Source of the DNA: Symbiodinium sp. CCMP2592
Taxonomy: Eukaryota; Sar; Dinophyceae; Suessiales; Symbiodiniaceae
Length of the DNA: 64,000 bases
Assembly (NCBI GenBank): GCA_905221615.1
Contig: CAJNDT010001324.1
Coordinates: 496,001-560,000, forward strand
Direction: 5' to 3'
This document shows, one piece after another, positions 56,161 through 64,000 of the stretch. The notes beneath the pieces are model-generated. The model did not search any database, had not been told where the DNA came from, and saw only the letters and a program-made list of their open reading frames with translations. Position 1 is the first letter of the stretch. Every line of letters starts with the position of its first letter. The position numbers and the translations under genes were made by a program.

Positions 56161-57165
56161 TTGATGGCAAGAAACGGAGCAAAAATCGCTTGCCCAGGCC
56201 CGACTCATGGAGGACCTTGAGCTGCGAAAACCGCAGAATCTCGAAACCTCCACGCAGATCGCCCTCCTCTGGGCGTGCGCCCGTGCGCCTGCACTGGATG
56301 CACTTGGTGCAGAGCGGCTGAGCCGAATGGCGGATCAGGTGTCTAGGCTGAAGGCTTAGGGCCTCGGCGGCCTCGGGCGAAAGCTTTAGAGTTCTTCGAG
56401 TCGAAGGCTTCGAAGCCCCAGAGCCCTCCCAGGTTGGCCCCAGGCTTTCCGAGGCCACGCCTGCGGAGCTTTCGCGGCTGTCTTGGGAATCTCGGCTCCG
56501 CTGGAAGGGCTCCGGCGCTTCCTCTAGAAGTGCAGCACCGACTTCCAAGGTGCTCGTGCAGGGCCGGCGACAATTCGGCCCGGAACCCAGACCTAGTTCA
56601 GCAAAGCAGTGCGGGTTTGCTTGAGCTGAACAGGGTTGCGCTGGTCTGTGCAAAGCCGCAGAATCTGAAGACAAGCTTTTCCAGTCAACGGATGCTTTCT
56701 GCCAAAGCTCGACCGTGAATGTTGACACTGATCTTGCTGCACTCGCACCTATCTGCATGTCATCTGCCTAAAAGCAAGACCATAGCAGGCTTTGGCGGTA
56801 GCTGTACGGCGTACGAGTGGTTCACAGCATTCTAGTCCGACGGTGCTGAGGCCCCATGGGAGTTTCATTTCTGGAGGCCGGAGCGGCGCAGTATGCTGCC
56901 TATTCATCTTTGATGCGAAGGGACTCCGCTGCGCATTTGTGCTGGTAGACTCAAAGCTTTGGCAGGCAGCCCTCAGCGAGGCCTCGGGCCCGAAAGGGTG
57001 TTCTTGGCGTTACCAAGCTTATTGATGCGAGGTGCGCGAGCGCCTTGGGGAGTTCAACAGCTCCCAGCTCTCCACGGTGCTCTGGGCTGCAGCGGAGGTC
57101 GCCGTGCAGGCACCAGGGAGCAGTCAAACGGTCGGTCCTACTCTGGCTTCACGGTTCTGAAACCT
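56161..57165 (+). CDS. Probable helical-repeat (OPR/RAP-like) protein, exon fragments
   Basis: The frame 56164-56359 reads QKSLAQARLMEDLELRKPQN then STQIALLWACARAPALDALG and ends at TAG or a splice. The stretch about 57030-57160 reads RERLGEFNSSQLSTVLWAAA. The pattern F..(S/T)QL(S)..LWA.A, paired with a preceding ALDALGAERLSRMADQV helix, is typical of the octotricopeptide/RAP-type repeats common in algal organelle RNA-binding proteins. A frame at 56360-56640 (SEATPAELSRLSWESRLRWK) may be another repeat. The minus-strand ORF over the same bases (56156-56758) is probably a shadow. Assignment rests on two partial repeats. Confidence 0.35.
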
Positions 57166-57265
57166 CAGAAAACGTTAAGGGGTTTTTCAAGCGAGTGGGG
57201 TTCTTGTGTTGCGGGAGCTCTAAACAGATTGATCTCCGAGTTGATCATGGGTACTTAAAGGCCCG

Positions 57266-57424
57266 CTGGGCTTAGTAAAAAGTTATCATGCTTAGTATTC
57301 GGTTGGTCGACTTAATAACTGACTTATCCCACTTAGCATAACTCCATTTAGCATAGATAGCTAAGTCAACTTATCGCTGCAGCTAAGTCATACTTACATA
57401 AGTCTGCTAAGTAAACTAAGTGGT
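57266..57424. repeat. CTTAG/CTAAG subterminal-type repeats
   Basis: At least eight copies of a 6-7 bp core (ACTTAGC or GCTAAGT) occur in both orientations at roughly 12-25 bp spacing: near 57269, 57291, 57331, 57349, 57360, 57381, 57407 and 57416. Short motifs repeated in both senses just inside a transposon end are a mark of CACTA/CMC-type elements. It lies next to the transposase, so I take it as that element's left subterminal region. Confidence 0.55.
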
Positions 57425-57564
57425 TTCAGAGCTGATGGATTTGTGATATATAGACATGCAATTTCCAACCGTTTGCCTCCCAAAAGGGAACGTGTTATAG
57501 AGATATTTACACGAAGACCGCCATTGATTGCAGGGCTGCAAGCTCGCAGGCAGGTCTTTTTTTC

Positions 57565-59691
57565 TCATGGCAGCACCACGACAGCACTGTCGCCTTGCAC
57601 ACTGAAGGCACAAGTGGCATGGATATGCTTGGTTTCTACAAGGGCCACATCGTCCGACAGGGTGAACATGGCTCCATGCACGTGGTTCCAAAGAGTGACA
57701 TGTGACCAGCATGTCCCATCTGCTTGGACGTGGTAGCCCACCCTGCCGACAAGCCTTTCACCATCCAGATGCAAAACCGCGAGGTCTTTTGCCGAAACTG
57801 TGAAGTTCCCTGCATGCACAGCCTGGTTTGCTGTCATGATCTCGCCCTGGATGTTCATGCATCGCCGGAGCTCGGCTTGGAGCTTGGCAGGGGCTGGTCG
57901 CACAGGCTGAACCAAGTGCACCCCTTCCTAAACTGCATACGACGAAACTGGAAAGAAAATGTTGTGAACCTTTTTATAACAACATCTATAGTGGTATATA
58001 GAAGAAATGAATGCATAATGCATACAAGCATCTCCTGGGAGAAAAGCCGGATCGGCGAGCTGCTGCAAATGCCCATGTAGCACATCATCGAGTATGCTCT
58101 TCTCAAAAGCCCGACTTGTGTCGAGTACTTGGTTGGTGATTTTCTTGATGATTTTGTGCTTTCTTTCGTGCACAAAGCAGCTCATCAGACCTGAGTGTTT
58201 GGCCAACTGAAGGGGCAAGTGGAGTGCCAAATGGCACTTGGGTACCCAAAAGGAGTCCTCACCGTAGCGGGTCTTAGCGAGGTCCAGATGGCCTTTCACC
58301 AAGACTTGCAGTTGGACTGCAGGGAAAGGATCTCCTATGGCGATTTTTTGCAAAGCATCGAGGACCTTGCACATCGCCAGCCAAACCTCGCATGAGTTTC
58401 TCATGTCCTCGCTGCATTGCGGCAGCACCCAGAGCACAAGATAGGTTCGCAGCACCTGCAGGAAGTTCAGAGCCTCCGATGCACTGCACTTGAGAGGATC
58501 ACTGTAGGATCCTCTCTTTTGCAACACATCCTTCGGGGCAGCACCTCGCAGACGTGCAGGCCATGTGAAAGTCCTTGCGAACCGCTCAATGTCGTTGTGC
58601 TTCCAGCCATTGTGATGGAGGTCTCCAAGGAAAAGCCCTGTCAGCACATTGAACAGCCCTGAGACCAGGTAGACGTGCATCCAGTCGAACATAATGCAGT
58701 CTATCAGCTTGGGGCCATAGGCTGCATGGGCCAGTAAGCCCATGGGTTTAAAGTTAAAACCCAGGGCAGTCTGCAGCTTTTCGAACTTTGTCTTGGTCTG
58801 CAAGGGCTTCTGCTCAGCGAGGTAGTCCATATAGGCTTTGATGGACTCCTTCGTCTGGCGACGAAATCTGGAAATGTCGGTCTCCAGGCTGGATACTTGT
58901 GTGCCCCGACTGCTGGCAGCAACGTGCGACTTGTGGTCGACTGCATTCTGGCAGTGCACACAGAACACGAGTCCAGAAGCACCCTTGTTGCAGAGGGTTT
59001 GCTTTATAGCAGCTTCGTCGGAGATTAGTATGCCAAGATCGGCAAACAGAGGGGGAGAGCCGATGGGGCAGTTGACCAGAAGTCCCTGCCGCCAATCGGG
59101 GGTCTCGAAAAAAAACCTGGCCAGCTGGCGGAACAAAACCGCCATCCCCCCCATGTCTGCGACCACGGTGCTGCGAACCGCCGTCAAGGTAAACCAGCAC
59201 GACTCGCAGGACATCGCATGGGCTCCCAGTTCTTGCAGGGACCAATAGATGACCTGGGCCTTGCGACGGTTCACGTGCTTCAGTTGATTGCCCGGTGCGA
59301 TTTCGTCCGAATACCAAATCAGAGTCCAAGGCTTCTCGTAGGTCGGCGGCTTCAGTGCCATTTGCTTCTGCACGAGCTGGCCGAAGGCTGCACAGTGCTC
59401 GCATGCCCAAGCCAGCATTGCAGCTGGACTCAAAATCGGAATTGTAACATCGGTGCCGTCTTCCTTCTGAAGTGTGGGCTCGATGTAGATGGGCCCATAA
59501 GGGGTAGCATGAGCATGCAGCAGTTCTTCACGAGCTCTTTTCACCGAGCTCCGGCCTGTAGCTGCAGGTAGCTCATCCAGCTCACGAATCTCCTTCAGGA
59601 TCTGAGCGAGGGCTCTTTGGGTGGTGAAAACTTTCCTTCCCAATTGCGACAACGGGTTGGCCGATTTGGATCCCGACGATTGGGAAGCCAT
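57565..59691 (-). pseudogene. Plavaka/CACTA-like transposase with one in-frame TAG
   Basis: The ATG at 59691 starts a 587-residue frame ending at TAG (57928-57930). The same frame continues without a break to 57565 (HLDGERLVGRVGYHVQADGT), so the full product would be about 708 residues. Seen in order: DVTIPILSPAAMLAWACEHC, WYSDEIAPGN (candidate first catalytic Asp), a Cys pair in FCVHCQNAV, FDWMHVYLVSGLFN, and VHERKHKIIKKI (candidate catalytic Glu). The SDE...CxxC...DxMH...ERxHK order resembles Plavaka and other CMC-type DDE transposases, which cut and paste DNA flanked by terminal repeats. Family level is moderately sure; catalytic residues are assigned by eye. Confidence 0.6.
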
Positions 59692-60499
59692 GTGGTCTGC
59701 TTGCGAGCTTTATACAGCCCTGCAAAAGCGACCAAAGTTGTTTCAGGACTCTCTGATATGTGCATGTTCTGGATAAACCCCATTGCAGTGTGATTGCATA
59801 TATGTGTGTATATAATATGTACATATATATATATATGTGTGTATACACGAAACCCATAAACTGTCATAACATGCCATATGTATATACATATATTATATAT
59901 ACAGTGTATAAAGTACATACAAACACGAACTTTATAAAACCCTAAACCCTTAAACCCTAAACCCTCAACCCTCAAATACACTCTGCAACACATGGACATG
60001 ATCCTCGATCTGGGCATCATGCAAGCTGTCGAAGCTATCATCCACATCGCTCGTGCAGACATGTGCATGTGCGGGCAAACCACACATTTTGCGGCTCAGT
60101 CGAATCCTAAGTCGCTGCATATACTACGAGATTGCCATGCAAGCCTCCGTGCACACGGCATAGAGACTGTTCTGTCCGTGCACAAAGTTCGTTGAGGCTG
60201 ATGGCACTGAAACCCCGGGTGAATGGAACAACGGTGCACCATGGCACCACAGATAAACACATATAGACCTGAGACGGTGCAGGATGTCTCTGCAGTCCCC
60301 GTGATTTCTTGCCGTATACGTGCACGGCCATTGCCGTCTGTGTATACGGACATCACTGCAGAAGTCACCTGTACAGTCTGCAAGAAAGGCATATAGACAT
60401 GCATACATGTTCCTATATAGACTGTATATACATCTACATAGATATAGACTGCACACTTCGCATACAGAGACACATGTCATGTCTGCATGCCAACCAAAA
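59692..60499. other. AT-rich spacer inside the transposon
   Basis: It holds TA and TATG dinucleotide-rich DNA (59790-59910), a telomere-like block (59937-59975) and no convincing gene. Short frames on both strands are rich in Tyr, Ile and Met, as expected of AT-rich repeats. Confidence 0.5.
59937..59975. repeat. Interstitial telomere-like repeat, (CCCTAAA)n with variants
   Basis: Five units of CCCTAAA, CCCTTAAA and CCCTCAA. The Arabidopsis-type TTTAGGG repeat is the telomere unit reported in dinoflagellates, so this is an internal telomere-like block. A shorter one occurs near 44603-44618. Confidence 0.75.
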
Positions 60500-61915
60500 T
60501 CACTTCTTGAAGCACGACGGACAACAGCCCGGTCGGTTGCGGCATTTGCCGCAGCCGTTGGGTCGCAATTTCAACCTCTTGCTCATGCTCGGAATCTTGA
60601 TGCCCGGCTTGGGCTGGGACTGCGACTTCGCCTTCGCTGCCGGCTTCTTCTTCGGCTGCACACTCTTCGTCTGCTGGAGCTTTGCGGCAGGCTTTTTCCG
60701 GGGCTTCTCAGTCTCCTCATCTTCCTCATCTCCCTCTGCTGGTGTTTTGTTGGCATTCCATGCAGCAAGCATCTGACGAGCCTGCTCGGCCGGACCCACA
60801 GGCTCCTGCCCAGCCTTGGGCACAGCAAGCTGCTGATCGTGAGGCTGCACCGGGCATGCGGCCACAGCAAGCTGCTGCTGATGAGGCTGCACCGGGCTGG
60901 CGGCCACAGCAAGCTGCTGATGATGAGGCTGCACCGGGCTTGAAACACGATGGCTGGACTCTGGAGAGTCGTGCGGTGGGCTCGTCGTCGCCATCATGCT
61001 TGTAGCCCGATTTGGACTGGTTTCGTTGCAGCCGGCTTTTCCCAACAACTTGAAGCCTGGCAGTTGCGAGCTGCTGGACTGCTGCTGAAACTGCTGCATG
61101 CATGTCGACATGCAGCTCATCAGTCCCATCATGCTCATGCCGTTGCCGTCGGCCATCATCTTCTTCATCAGGCTGTGATTCATCATGTTGTTGCCAACGA
61201 TGTTGCTGCTGCTGCTGAGGGACTTGTGACTGCCTCGCAGAGGACCATGGGCAACAAGGCTCGAAGCAGGGAGCTCGCCTGCTTCAGCCTTTTCAAAGTG
61301 ACTGCGGTAGATCTCGGGCAACAAGGCTGGCTCCTTGTACACGGCCACAAATTCGTTGTCCTTGGCATCCTTGTTCTTTTTGAGCCTGCTTTTGATGATG
61401 GTTTTCAGCTTCTTCACAGCCCCGTGAAAATCATCAGGAGACTCAAGGCCAGCTGACTGCATTGTTGCCATCGTTGAGACGATATGACCTGTCGCCTTCT
61501 CCGATGGCCAATACATGCCCATCTTCTCCATGATCTCGGCGATGTGATTGCACCTTGAGTGCACTCCAGCACTGGCCTCGGCCAGGACTTGCTTGTCTTC
61601 AGCTGACAAAAAGCAGAAGAAGTTGTCGACTTCCTGGGTCTGGTTGCCCTTCTTCTTCTTGCCAGCAGCCATCATCCCCGACGAGACGGAGTTGGAGACT
61701 GCTTTTCCAAGCTCCTTTTTCTGGCTCTCGTTCCAGGGCCCTTGCTGGATCAAGCTGCACAGCTCAGAGGCCTCTTGCATGGTCACTTTGTGTTGGGAGA
61801 TGGCTCGCACGGCACAGTCTTTCTGTGCAGCAAGCATGCCGTCGAAGTGATCGCCCATGATCGGCTTCTGCTTGTGGAGCATGTCATGGAGCTGGTTCAA
61901 GAAGGCGGCTGCCAT
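60500..61915 (-). CDS. Repeat-rich protein with Cys-rich tail, transposon ORF
   Basis: An intact 471-residue ORF with ATG at 61915. The N-terminal half is charged and helical (HGAVKKLKTIIKSRLKKNKD near the middle). It is followed by a Met/Gln/Ser-rich stretch (MMADGNGMSMMGLMSCMSTC), then three 14-residue repeats (SPVQPHxQQLAVAA, 60823-60948). The end is basic (KKPAAKLQQTKSVQPKKKPA) with a Cys-rich tail (CGKCRNRPGCCPSCFKK) that may bind zinc or DNA. It sits about 800 bp upstream of the transposase in the same sense and is probably an accessory protein of that element. No family is recognised. Confidence 0.65.
   Translation of the reverse strand: MAAAFLNQLHDMLHKQKPIMGDHFDGMLAAQKDCAVRAISQHKVTMQEASELCSLIQQGPWNESQKKELGKAVSNSVSSGMMAAGKKKKGNQTQEVDNFFCFLSAEDKQVLAEASAGVHSRCNHIAEIMEKMGMYWPSEKATGHIVSTMATMQSAGLESPDDFHGAVKKLKTIIKSRLKKNKDAKDNEFVAVYKEPALLPEIYRSHFEKAEAGELPASSLVAHGPLRGSHKSLSSSSNIVGNNMMNHSLMKKMMADGNGMSMMGLMSCMSTCMQQFQQQSSSSQLPGFKLLGKAGCNETSPNRATSMMATTSPPHDSPESSHRVSSPVQPHHQQLAVAASPVQPHQQQLAVAACPVQPHDQQLAVPKAGQEPVGPAEQARQMLAAWNANKTPAEGDEEDEETEKPRKKPAAKLQQTKSVQPKKKPAAKAKSQSQPKPGIKIPSMSKRLKLRPNGCGKCRNRPGCCPSCFKK
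60823..60948 (-). repeat. Three 42-bp tandem repeats in the transposon ORF
   Basis: Plus-strand units centred on GATGAGGCTGCACCGGGC encode SPVQPHxQQLAVAA. Confidence 0.85.
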
Positions 61916-62095
61916 GGCGAGAGGAAAGCAGGAATCCCTGAAAAGTTGTCCTGCTGTGGCGAGCTAGGAAAGCCCTGCCTGCGAACAACTCAGGATTCCT
62001 GCATGCATTTCTTGCACGACAACCATGCATATACATGTATGTAGTGACACAACCTGCACACTGAGCACTCGATCTTTCCTCTCCTCATTCAAGAA

Positions 62096-62788
62096 TCAAA
62101 ACAGTGGCACGGACTGGGCCAGACGGAGAAACCTCGGATCCGTCTTTCGAAAAAGCCGTTTCTTGGGCAGCTTCTTGGCTGCCATGGTCTTGGACCAGTT
62201 GCAGCTCCAAATCTTGCGGCCGTGGACAAGGAGCTTGTGGCCCATGACCTTCAACACGTGTGTCGACTGGATGCGACCAGCCACCAGCATGCTGTGCCGG
62301 ATGGCGGTGCTCACAGCCGACACTTTCACGTCTTGCTCGGCCGGGTACGTGCCGGACCAGACTTGTGCTCCGGAGAGCATCCGGGCCTGGACAACCAGAA
62401 TCCCAAACCTCAGCCGGCCGGTCAAGGACACTGCCACGGCCCGGACCTCAGCAGGCCGAGTGACCATCCACTTGAGGAGGCCACCTCGCTCGCATCTCCA
62501 AAGGCGAGCTCCCTGGCCCAGCTCCCTCGACAAGTAACAAGCATATCCCTGATGCGGAAAATAATCGTGTCCTACATATACACGATAGCATTTCAGCAAT
62601 CCCAAAGGCTCGAACTTCTCGTTCCCCGGCACAAGCTGATTGGGCTCGCTCCATGCCGCTTCCAGTTGTTGTACGTCCGGACGAGCGACCACGGCCATGA
62701 TTACGATAAAAGGTGCGGCTTCGAAGTTGTGTGCTCTGCTTGCGAGCAAAATGCCCTGCAAGCGAGACACAACTGATAAGCTGACCAT
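62096..62788 (-). CDS. Unrecognised transposon ORF
   Basis: ATG at 62788 gives 230 residues; a second ATG at 62698 (MAVVARPDVQQLEAAWSEPN) may be the true start because the first 30 residues are hydrophobic and atypical. The centre (LLKCYRVYVGHDYFPHQGYA and RFGILVVQARMLSGAQVWSG) looks like a globular domain with beta strands. The C-terminus is basic (KTMAAKKLPKKRLFRKTDPR). Same strand as and close to the Cys-tailed ORF and transposase. No family recognised. Confidence 0.5.
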   Translation of the reverse strand: MVSLSVVSRLQGILLASRAHNFEAAPFIVIMAVVARPDVQQLEAAWSEPNQLVPGNEKFEPLGLLKCYRVYVGHDYFPHQGYACYLSRELGQGARLWRCERGGLLKWMVTRPAEVRAVAVSLTGRLRFGILVVQARMLSGAQVWSGTYPAEQDVKVSAVSTAIRHSMLVAGRIQSTHVLKVMGHKLLVHGRKIWSCNWSKTMAAKKLPKKRLFRKTDPRFLRLAQSVPLF

Positions 62789-62891
62789 GCTTGCTGCGAC
62801 CTATTAATGCATGACAGTCTACAGTGCACAGCAGAAATCACTCATGAAATGCCATGATGCACAGACGGCTTTCTTTGAATCGCAGCACAAG

Positions 62892-63332
62892 TCAATCCAT
62901 TGTTCCTAGTGAACCAGCAAAAAGTCTCTGGAGCTGCACTGCTATGTAACAGGAGCTCTCGTGGTCACGGACCAGCACAGCATCGTGGCACGAGTCCACG
63001 GCCATGATGGACATCCAGACACCTTCGTCTTTGTAGATGGGGCTTCCAACAATGCCTAGCACGAGCCACTCCAGCACACGTTCCCGATCTTCGGTTTCCA
63101 GGCTCCACGTCTGCAGATTCTCGGTCTGCAGTTTTCGCAACCAGCTAGTGGCGAAGAACATCGTAACTATCTGGCATCCACAGACTGATTTCCGTGCAGC
63201 AGAGCCAAAGCTCTCGGATGTTCTACCTATTTTGTTGTGGGCTTTCGTCATCCTTGCACTGGAGCCTCCAAAGTCGCAGGCAGGGCTGTCAGCTCGCCAG
63301 CAGGCAGAAGCACAGGTGCAGAGCCAGTGCAC
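62892..63332 (-). CDS. Possible fourth ORF or exon of the transposon
   Basis: A 146-codon frame without an ATG start (GTG at 63332). The latter part, ETEDRERVLEWLVLGIVGSP then YKDEGVWMSIMAVDSCHDAV, is coding-like; the first third is less so. It ends in TAG at 62892-62894. It may be an exon upstream of the 230-residue ORF. Family unknown. Confidence 0.35.
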   Translation of the reverse strand: MHWLCTCASACWRADSPACDFGGSSARMTKAHNKIGRTSESFGSAARKSVCGCQIVTMFFATSWLRKLQTENLQTWSLETEDRERVLEWLVLGIVGSPIYKDEGVWMSIMAVDSCHDAVLVRDHESSCYIAVQLQRLFAGSLGTMD

Positions 63333-63480
63333 GTGGGAGGCTGAAACACACGGTTGTGTTATTGCTTCCGTGGTTGTTCTGACTGCTGTTGTTGCTGTGG
63401 CTGTGGTGCTTTCTTGTTGTTGGTGCCTGGTGGTTGTCTCGGTGGTCCTGTTGTTGCTGTTGTCGCTGTTGTTGATGTAT

Positions 63481-63665
63481 GTAATATAAAAGAATAGATA
63501 ATATACCAGGGTCGTAATACATTATATAGTAATATATAATATCGTGGTATAGTAGTATATACAGTATAGTGCATTATAGTATACAATGTAGAATATATTC
63601 TGTAGACTATACTATAGGAGTATAGCATTGTCATGTAGTATAATATATAATAGTATATTCTGCTG
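63481..63665. repeat. AT-rich TATA/TAGTATA-type low-complexity DNA
   Basis: Degenerate units of TATAGTA and ATAATATA in both orientations, which could fold into hairpins. Confidence 0.8.
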
Positions 63666-63686
63666 ACAGACCACAGAGACAGAGAG

Positions 63687-63738
63687 ACAAACACAGACAC
63701 ACACACACACACACACACAGACACACCGACACACTGCA
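63687..63738. repeat. (AC)n microsatellite
   Basis: A near-pure AC run flanked by ACAGAC variants. Confidence 0.9.
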
Positions 63739-63858
63739 CCGGAAGTCTATCCGCACAGGACTTGTTTTCGTGCCCAGGGCACCCGATCACTTGTGTGGTT
63801 GGTCGGCAGCAGCATCAGCTGCAGAAAGCAACAAGTTGCAGAGGCCGGGCACGGCTAT

Positions 63859-63948
63859 GTGTATGACTGTATATGCAGGAGCCCAGAAGGTGCCTAACAG
63901 CTTGTGTATGACTGTATATGCAGCAGCCCAGAAGGTGCCTAAGAGCTT
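63859..63948. repeat. 45-bp tandem duplication
   Basis: Two adjacent 45-bp units starting GTGTATGACTGTATATGCAG differ at two positions (G/C near the middle and C/G near the end). Confidence 0.9.
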
Positions 63949-64000
63949 CGTGTGTTACCCTAGCACGATAGCCTGGCCCCTGCAGTTGGGAGGTCGGACA

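Larger units (their letters stand above)
57266..63332 (-). mobile_element. DNA transposon with Plavaka/CACTA-like transposase
   Basis: Four minus-strand ORFs in one sense between a subterminal repeat cluster (57266-57424) and microsatellite DNA (from 63481): transposase, a repeat-rich Cys-tailed protein and two hypothetical ORFs. Large multi-ORF elements are usual for the CMC group. I found no matching cluster or terminal inverted repeat on the right side, so that border is a guess at the last ORF. Confidence 0.5.
63333..64000. other. Low-complexity right end
   Basis: A GTTGTT-rich stretch (63360-63480), AT-rich DNA, a CA microsatellite and a 45-bp tandem duplication. No gene. Confidence 0.6.

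Noticed and set aside
56156-56758. Minus-strand 200-codon ORF
   Set aside because: The plus strand here gives helical-repeat-like sequence, while this frame is Ser/Ala/Pro-rich without motifs.

Overview
The window is nuclear DNA from a dinoflagellate, most likely of the Symbiodiniaceae or a related group. The decisive sign is a perfect 22-nt dinoflagellate spliced leader on the minus strand at 2178-2199. Other support: high GC, many short exons with GT or GC donors, retroelements dense in Lys-Gly and Ala-Pro tracts, and TTTAGGG-type telomere-like DNA. No bacterial, rRNA, tRNA or CRISPR feature was seen.

Left half (1-30.5 kb): retroelements, nearly all read on the minus strand. A long Ty1/copia element (about 2.2-11.1 kb) has a Gag-protease ORF and an integrase-RT-RNase H ORF in the +1 frame. 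Next comes a tyrosine-recombinase retroelement of DIRS type (about 12.1-22.2 kb) with two Cys/His-rich ORFs, a tyrosine recombinase, a CCHC Gag-like ORF, and a polyprotein with a C5-cytosine-methyltransferase-like domain ahead of RT and RNase H. A second, nearly identical copia copy (22.4-29.7 kb) follows. The shared block ends inside copia pol on one side and inside the last DIRS coding region on the other, so it looks like a segmental duplication (3.8-12.2 kb copied to 22.4-30.5 kb) rather than a second insertion.

Right-centre (34-57 kb): host-type, intron-rich DNA with genes on the plus strand. The best resolved is a secreted glycoside hydrolase family 16 protein (39.65-41.34 kb; six exons, one GC-AG intron). 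Others are a TPR-like protein (34.2-37.8 kb), a protein with three Trp-containing repeats (48.5-49.7 kb), a probable OPR/RAP-like helical-repeat protein (56.2-57.2 kb), and several unrecognised genes seen only as exon fragments. Exon borders here are read by eye.

Right end (57.3-63.3 kb): a large DNA transposon with minus-strand ORFs: a Plavaka/CACTA-like transposase interrupted by one in-frame TAG, a Met/Gln-rich protein with 14-residue repeats and a Cys-rich tail, and two unrecognised ORFs. One side carries dense CTTAG/CTAAG subterminal repeats. The last kilobase is microsatellite and AT-rich DNA.
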